Shown here piece by piece: positions 60,271-64,000 of a stretch of 64,000 nucleotides of DNA. Below the pieces are notes generated by a model. It was not told the origin of the DNA and searched no databases. It saw nothing but the letters and a program-made list of their open reading frames with translations. The first letter of the stretch is position 1, and each line of letters starts with the position of its first letter. Made by a program: the position numbers and the translations under genes. Source of the DNA: Maritimibacter sp. HL-12. Its GTDB lineage: Bacteria > Pseudomonadota > Alphaproteobacteria > Rhodobacterales > Rhodobacteraceae. The stretch is from assembly GCF_900177545.1 (NCBI RefSeq), contig NZ_FXBQ01000001.1, positions 186,001 to 250,000 of the forward strand. Reading direction: 5' to 3'.

Positions 60271-61056
60271 ATGAACAAGATGTGGATAACGATCATTCTG
60301 CTGATCGCCGTCGGCATCGGCGGTTACGCCTGGTGGTCCACGCAGGACGCCAAGCTGGGCGACGATACGACCACGCTGGAATCGCCTGAGGCTGCCGAAC
60401 CCGACAACGCACCCGCCACGGATACAATGCCAGAGCCCGAAGCCGAGCCCGCACCCGCCGAAGACAGCGGTCTGCTTGACGGTGCCTCCGACGCGATGGA
60501 CAGCGCCACCGACGCCGTGACCGACACTGCCGAAGACACGGCCGAGGCCGCGGACGAAGCCATCGACGAGGCTGGCGACGCGGTCGGCGACGCGGCAGAT
60601 ACCGCGGCCGACACCGCCAACGAAGCGGCCGAAGCCGCTGGCGAGGCCGTGGACGACGCCATCGAAGAGGTCGGCGAGGCAGAAGAGACCGCGACCGACA
60701 CCGCCGACGACGCGGCTGAAACCACTGGCGAGGCCGTGGACGATGCGATGGACACCGCGGACGATACGGCGACCGACACGATGGATGCCGCCGAAGAGGC
60801 CGCAGACGAGGCCGCAGACAGTGCCGCGGACGCCACCACCGAGATGGCTTCCGAGGCCGACGATGCGGCAACCCCGATCGAGGATCTGCTGACGGTGGAA
60901 AACTTCGATGCCGAGGAACTCGCCGCGAGGATTGACGACAGCGCGTTGAGCGACGAGCAGAAAACTCTTTTGACATCGGCCGTCGAGAACGCGGGCGACA
61001 GCCCGGAAGAAATCGAGGCCGTGATCGAACAGGTCCGGCGGGCGATGGGCCTCTGA
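60271..61056 (+). CDS. Ala/Asp/Glu-rich membrane-anchored protein, LEA-like repeats
   Basis: 261 residues. One N-terminal helix (MWITIILLIAVGIGGYAWW) anchors the protein. Residues 60-205 are made of imperfect repeats such as DAVTDTAEDTAEAADEAID and EAAGEAVDDAIEEVGEAEE, very acidic and lacking aromatic residues. The pattern is like late-embryogenesis-abundant or apolipoprotein-like amphipathic helices. The last 55 residues (LLTVENFDAEELAARIDDSA onward) look like a folded helical domain. The whole chain is probably exported to the periplasmic side. No function is recognised. It is divergent from infC. Confidence 0.75.
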   Translation: MNKMWITIILLIAVGIGGYAWWSTQDAKLGDDTTTLESPEAAEPDNAPATDTMPEPEAEPAPAEDSGLLDGASDAMDSATDAVTDTAEDTAEAADEAIDEAGDAVGDAADTAADTANEAAEAAGEAVDDAIEEVGEAEETATDTADDAAETTGEAVDDAMDTADDTATDTMDAAEEAADEAADSAADATTEMASEADDAATPIEDLLTVENFDAEELAARIDDSALSDEQKTLLTSAVENAGDSPEEIEAVIEQVRRAMGL

Positions 61057-61144
61057 CCGCGAACCGCACGCGCCCCGGCGATCCCGGGGCGCGTTGCACC
61101 TGCCATGGCGCAAGGCTAGTCTCGCCCCGACAAGGGGAGTGACG

Positions 61145-62380
61145 ATGCGCCTGTTAACCATGATAGCCCCGGCCGGCAGCTTCCTTGCCGCCACCTTCGC
61201 CACCACGCTTCTGGCGCAGGGCGTCGCCTCGGGCGATGACCCGCAAGAGCTGGTCCGCGCCTGCGACAGCGCCACGGGTCGCTCCGGCGGCACCGAACGC
61301 GCGGCCAACGACCCAAGCGAGGCGATCGTCATCTGCACCGAGGCCCGCGCGGCCTTTCCCGAAGATGGGCGCATCGCCAATGACCTCGCCCACGCGCTGT
61401 GGGCGGGGGGCGAGGTGGTCGCCGCGCGCGAGGCGTTTCTCGCCGCACAGGCTCTCGGCCATCCCCGCGCCGGGCTCGGGCTTGCCCTGCTCTACCGCGA
61501 GGACAACGCCCTGCCCTTCGGCCCCGCCGACGCCATTGCACCGCTGGAAGACGCCGCCCGTGCCGGCGTGGCGGATGCGGCTTACGAACTGGGAAGGGCG
61601 CATGCGGCCGGGCTTGGCGTCGAAGCCGACGCCGTGCGGGCGCTGCAATGGTATCGCCGCGCCGCGGTGCAGGGCTTGCCGCAAGCGCAATTCGAGCTGG
61701 GCTGGGCCGCCGAAACCGGCCTTGGCATGGACGCCGACCCCGCGGTCGCCGCGGGCTGGTATCACGAGGCCGCCGAGGCGGGCAACCTGATGGCGATGAA
61801 CAACCTCGGCTGGCTCCATGCCCAGGGCGAAGGTGTGGCGCGCGACCCGGCCCGCGCCGTGGCGCTCTACCGCGCCGCCGCCGAGGGCGGCGAACCGGTG
61901 GCGATGGGCAACCTCGCCTGGATGCTGGAAAACGGCATCGGCACGGCACAGGACACCGGAGAAGCGGCCCGGTGGTATCTCGACGCGGCGAACGCGGGCG
62001 AGGCGCAGGCGATGCTTGCGCTCGGCAACCTGCACCTTTTGGGCCAGGGCGTGGCGCGCGATGCGGTCAGCGCGCTGCGATGGTTCCACAGGGCCCGCAT
62101 GGCAGGCCGCGCCGAGGCGCTGTCCTACATCGGCGAAGTCTATGAGAAATCGCAGGCAAAACACGACCCGGAGCGTGCCGCGGCCTTCTACCTGCGCGCG
62201 CTCAAGGCAGGCGATGGCTGGCCCACGAGCCGGATGGCCGCAAGCTGGGAGGCCGAGACCGCCCGCGCGCTGCAGCGGCTGTTGCAGGCGGCAGGCACCT
62301 ATGACGGGCCGATCGACGGCGTGATCGGCGGCGGCTCACGCGCCGCGATGCGCGCGGTGATGGCGGCGCAGGACGACTGA
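61145..62380 (+). CDS. Secreted Sel1-repeat (TPR-like) protein with C-terminal peptidoglycan-binding-like motif
   Basis: 411 residues. A signal peptide (PAGSFLAATFATTLLAQG) is followed by Sel1-like repeats of about 36 residues, for example AAYELGRAHAAGLGVEADAV, then AVALYRAAAEGGEPVAMGNL. The C-terminus RLLQAAGTYDGPIDGVIGGG resembles part of a peptidoglycan-binding domain 1. Such proteins are periplasmic scaffolds. AAGGGGAG precedes the ATG at 61145. A reading 17 codons longer lacks such a site. Confidence 0.83.
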   Translation: MRLLTMIAPAGSFLAATFATTLLAQGVASGDDPQELVRACDSATGRSGGTERAANDPSEAIVICTEARAAFPEDGRIANDLAHALWAGGEVVAAREAFLAAQALGHPRAGLGLALLYREDNALPFGPADAIAPLEDAARAGVADAAYELGRAHAAGLGVEADAVRALQWYRRAAVQGLPQAQFELGWAAETGLGMDADPAVAAGWYHEAAEAGNLMAMNNLGWLHAQGEGVARDPARAVALYRAAAEGGEPVAMGNLAWMLENGIGTAQDTGEAARWYLDAANAGEAQAMLALGNLHLLGQGVARDAVSALRWFHRARMAGRAEALSYIGEVYEKSQAKHDPERAAAFYLRALKAGDGWPTSRMAASWEAETARALQRLLQAAGTYDGPIDGVIGGGSRAAMRAVMAAQDD

Positions 62381-62387
62381 GCCCGGC

Positions 62388-62951
62388 CTATTCGCTCCAG
62401 CCGTGCACGTGCACGTCACGGCCCGAGTGGCGCTTCATGATCTCGGTGGCGAGCTTTTCCTTCTGCGCGTCCACCGTGCGCACCCAGATCAGGATGCCGC
62501 CGTTCTCGATCTGCTGGCGGTAGTAGTCGCGATGCCCCTTGTCGGCCCGACGCGCCAGCAGCGTGCCGATCACCGCGCCCGGGGCTCCGCCGATCGCGGC
62601 GACGCCGACCGAGGCGGCCAGCGTCGAGGCTGGCCCGAGCAGCGCCATCATCGCGATCCAGGAGCCGAGGAACAGGAAGCCCCCCACGATCGCGCCTTCC
62701 ATCTCGCCCATCGCCTCTTCCGAGACAAAGGCGGCCCGCGGCGCGTCGGGGTTGTCTTCGAGATCCTTCGACTGCCAGAAGGCCGACCCGAGCTTCTCGC
62801 GCACGGCCTCTTCGCTGCCCAGAACGGATATGTCATAGCGGCTGAAGCCTGCGATCATCAGGTCATACATCGCCGCCTGCATGGATTTGAAATCGTCGAA
62901 CACGCCCACGGCCTCGGGAATGTCGATATAGGTTGTGCCACGGTCTGTCAT
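62388..62951 (-). CDS. Membrane protein of general-stress (YhfZ/DUF1269-like) kind
   Basis: 187 residues. An N-terminal domain (VFDDFKSMQAAMYDLMIAGF, then SRYDISVLGSEEAVREK) resembles the flexible ferredoxin-like domain of stress proteins of the general stress protein 17M/heat-induced group. Two glycine-rich helices follow (IVGGFLFLGSWIAMMALL, then VGVAAIGGAPGAVIGTLLA), and a C-terminal basic helix. The ATG at 62951 is chosen because GGAGG is seven bases upstream; the ATG two codons earlier is too close to it. The family assignment is tentative. Confidence 0.72.
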   Translation of the reverse strand: MTDRGTTYIDIPEAVGVFDDFKSMQAAMYDLMIAGFSRYDISVLGSEEAVREKLGSAFWQSKDLEDNPDAPRAAFVSEEAMGEMEGAIVGGFLFLGSWIAMMALLGPASTLAASVGVAAIGGAPGAVIGTLLARRADKGHRDYYRQQIENGGILIWVRTVDAQKEKLATEIMKRHSGRDVHVHGWSE

Positions 62952-63029
62952 CGTCATTCCTCCACGGATGAAACGCCGCTATCATACACCAAAATGCGAC
63001 GCTGCGCCTTGACATGACCCAAGTGCAAA

Positions 63030-63053
63030 GGCCCCGGACCTGCGCCCGGGGCC
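63030..63053 (-). terminator. Probable terminator of the coxM-type gene
   Basis: On the minus strand GGCCCCGG, loop GCGCAGGT, CCGGGGCC, then TTTGC. It lies 30 bases after the stop. The T-tract is short, so efficiency is uncertain. Confidence 0.6.
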
Positions 63054-63084
63054 TGATGTTTGCGCATCGTGCAGGGAATGCGGC

Positions 63085-63867
63085 TCAGCCGGCGGCCTGC
63101 ACCGCTCTCTTGGTGAGCACGCCGATCAGGTGCGCGCGGTAGGCGGGCGAGCCGTGGATATCGCCGATCAGGTCATCCGCCGAGGCAGACAGCCCGTCGA
63201 GCGCCGCAGCCGAGAAATCCGACGCGAGCGCGGCCTCGGCTTCGGCCCAGCGAAACACGCCCGCTTCCGAGGCCCCGGTGACCGCCACGCGCACCCCGCC
63301 TTCGCCCTTCGAGACGAAAACGCCGACGAGCGCGAAGCGCGAGGCCGGTTGCTCGAACTTCACGTAAGCCGCCTTCGCGGGGATCGGAAAACGCACCTCG
63401 GTGATGATCTCGCCCTCCTCCAGCGCGGTCTCGAACAAGCCGGTGAAGTAATCGTCGGCGGCGATCTCGCGGGCATTGGTCACGATCGTGGCCCCCGAGC
63501 CAAGCGCCGCCGCCGGGTAGCAGGCGGAGGGATCGTTGTTGGCGAGCGAACCGCCGATGGTGCCCCGGTTGCGCACATGCGGATCGCCGATGCCGCGCGC
63601 GAGGTGGGCGAGCGCCGGATAGGCGGTTTGCCCGGCAACCTCGGTATGGGTGCTGGCCGCGCCCACGGTGAGCACCCCGCCCTCGGCGGAAATTCCCTTG
63701 AGCTCGGCAATCCCGGCCAGGGAAACCAGCGTCTCCGGCATCGCGAGGCGCTGCTTCAGGGTCGGGATCAGGGTTTGCCCGCCGGCGAGCGCCTGCGCGC
63801 CTTCCGCGCCCAGTGCTTTGACCGCTTCATCCAGCGTGGAGGGCCGTTCGAATTCGAATGCATACAT
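63085..63867 (-). CDS. CO dehydrogenase/xanthine oxidase family FAD-binding (medium) subunit
   Basis: 260 residues. The FAD motifs ALAGGQTLIPTLKQR (27-40) and TIGGSLANNDPSA (103-115) are those of CoxM-type medium subunits. They pass electrons from the iron-sulfur subunit to the acceptor in molybdenum hydroxylases. Many paralogs exist in Rhodobacterales, and the true substrate is often not CO, so no symbol is given. AAGGAGG precedes the ATG. The large-subunit gene ends 13 bases upstream. Confidence 0.9.
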   Translation of the reverse strand: MYAFEFERPSTLDEAVKALGAEGAQALAGGQTLIPTLKQRLAMPETLVSLAGIAELKGISAEGGVLTVGAASTHTEVAGQTAYPALAHLARGIGDPHVRNRGTIGGSLANNDPSACYPAAALGSGATIVTNAREIAADDYFTGLFETALEEGEIITEVRFPIPAKAAYVKFEQPASRFALVGVFVSKGEGGVRVAVTGASEAGVFRWAEAEAALASDFSAAALDGLSASADDLIGDIHGSPAYRAHLIGVLTKRAVQAAG

Positions 63868-63880
63868 CTGGTCGTCCTCC

Positions 63881-64000
63881 TTACTGGTTCATCGCTTCCC
63901 AGACCCGGGCGGGGCTGAGCGGCATGTCGATATGGGTCACGGGTTTGCCCGCCCGCTGAAGCGCGTCGACCACGGCGTTGACCACCGACGGCGGCGACCC
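63881..64000 (-). CDS. CO dehydrogenase/xanthine oxidase family large subunit (partial, C-terminal 39 residues)
   Basis: The visible end SPPSVVNAVVDALQ, then RAGKPVTHIDMPLSPARVWEA, is characteristic of the C-terminus of molybdopterin-binding CoxL-type subunits (near 790 residues in full). The active site lies outside the window. The stop TAA overlaps the ribosome site of the next gene (TAAGGAGG), so the two are tightly coupled. Confidence 0.85.
   Translation of the reverse strand, partial: GSPPSVVNAVVDALQRAGKPVTHIDMPLSPARVWEAMNQ

Noticed and set aside
1-64000. CRISPR array or insertion sequence
   Set aside because: No regularly spaced repeat units and no transposase or terminal inverted repeats were seen on either strand.

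Overview
The window looks like a chromosomal segment of an alphaproteobacterium of the order Rhodobacterales (Rhodobacteraceae/Roseobacter type). It is GC-rich throughout. The evidence is gene content and order: heterotetrameric sarcosine oxidase soxBDAG, the yajC-secD-secF block leading into an Mth938-like gene and ccmABCDG, pdxA-rsmA after surA, a DUF2849-cysI-cysH-DUF934-fpr assimilatory sulfur operon with a divergent Lrp-type gene, and four copies of an intergenic hairpin repeat with a GGAGTATTT-like core that I associate from memory with this family. No phage, insertion sequence, rRNA or CRISPR array was found. One tRNA, tRNA-Leu(UAG), is present.

Layout. 1-5643: start of sodB and the leftward soxB-soxD-soxA-soxG operon for sarcosine oxidation. 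5842-8065: ccmI-ruvX-DUF1289, tightly overlapped. 8446-10293: an ABC-F ATPase. 10530-22968: an accessory-looking island of mostly unassigned membrane, zinc-ribbon, beta-propeller and coiled-coil proteins. Its core is a rightward six-gene run (13213-21545) that ends in a complete Fe(III)-type ABC importer (binding protein, fused permease, ATPase). 23211-24464: MarC-family and aspartic-protease genes. 24478-29752: holC and pepA leftward, then surA-pdxA-rsmA rightward. 29774-32186: anmK and tyrS, divergent. 32274-39690: a long leftward block of ccmG, ccmD, ccmC, ccmB, ccmA, an Mth938-like gene, a degraded methyltransferase on the other strand, a TauE/SafE exporter, secF, secD and yajC.

39817-45624: pentapeptide-repeat membrane protein, serS, a DUF2235 hydrolase with a fatty-acid desaturase, and a rhodanese fused to a HigA-like antitoxin domain. 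45856-48725: acpP, fabG, fabD (fatty-acid synthesis) and a membrane protein. 48967-50233: rpsF-rpsR-rplI. 50348-53664: a cytochrome P450, a lytic transglycosylase and tig. 54114-59433: tRNA-Leu, a Hint-domain protein, the Lrp-type regulator and the sulfur assimilation operon. 59533-62951: infC (apparently with an ATA start), an Ala/Asp/Glu-rich membrane-anchored protein, a Sel1-repeat protein and a stress-type membrane protein. 63085-64000: medium subunit and the tail of the large subunit of a CO-dehydrogenase/xanthine-oxidase family hydroxylase.

Most of the window is housekeeping. The best candidate for an undescribed system is the 10.5-23 kb island, where proteins with no family I recognise are translationally coupled to each other and then to a metal-type importer. 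Other points worth checking are the ATA start of infC, the absence of lptFGD between pepA and surA, the absence of cysG in front of the DUF2849-cysI run, and the rhodanese-HigA fusion.
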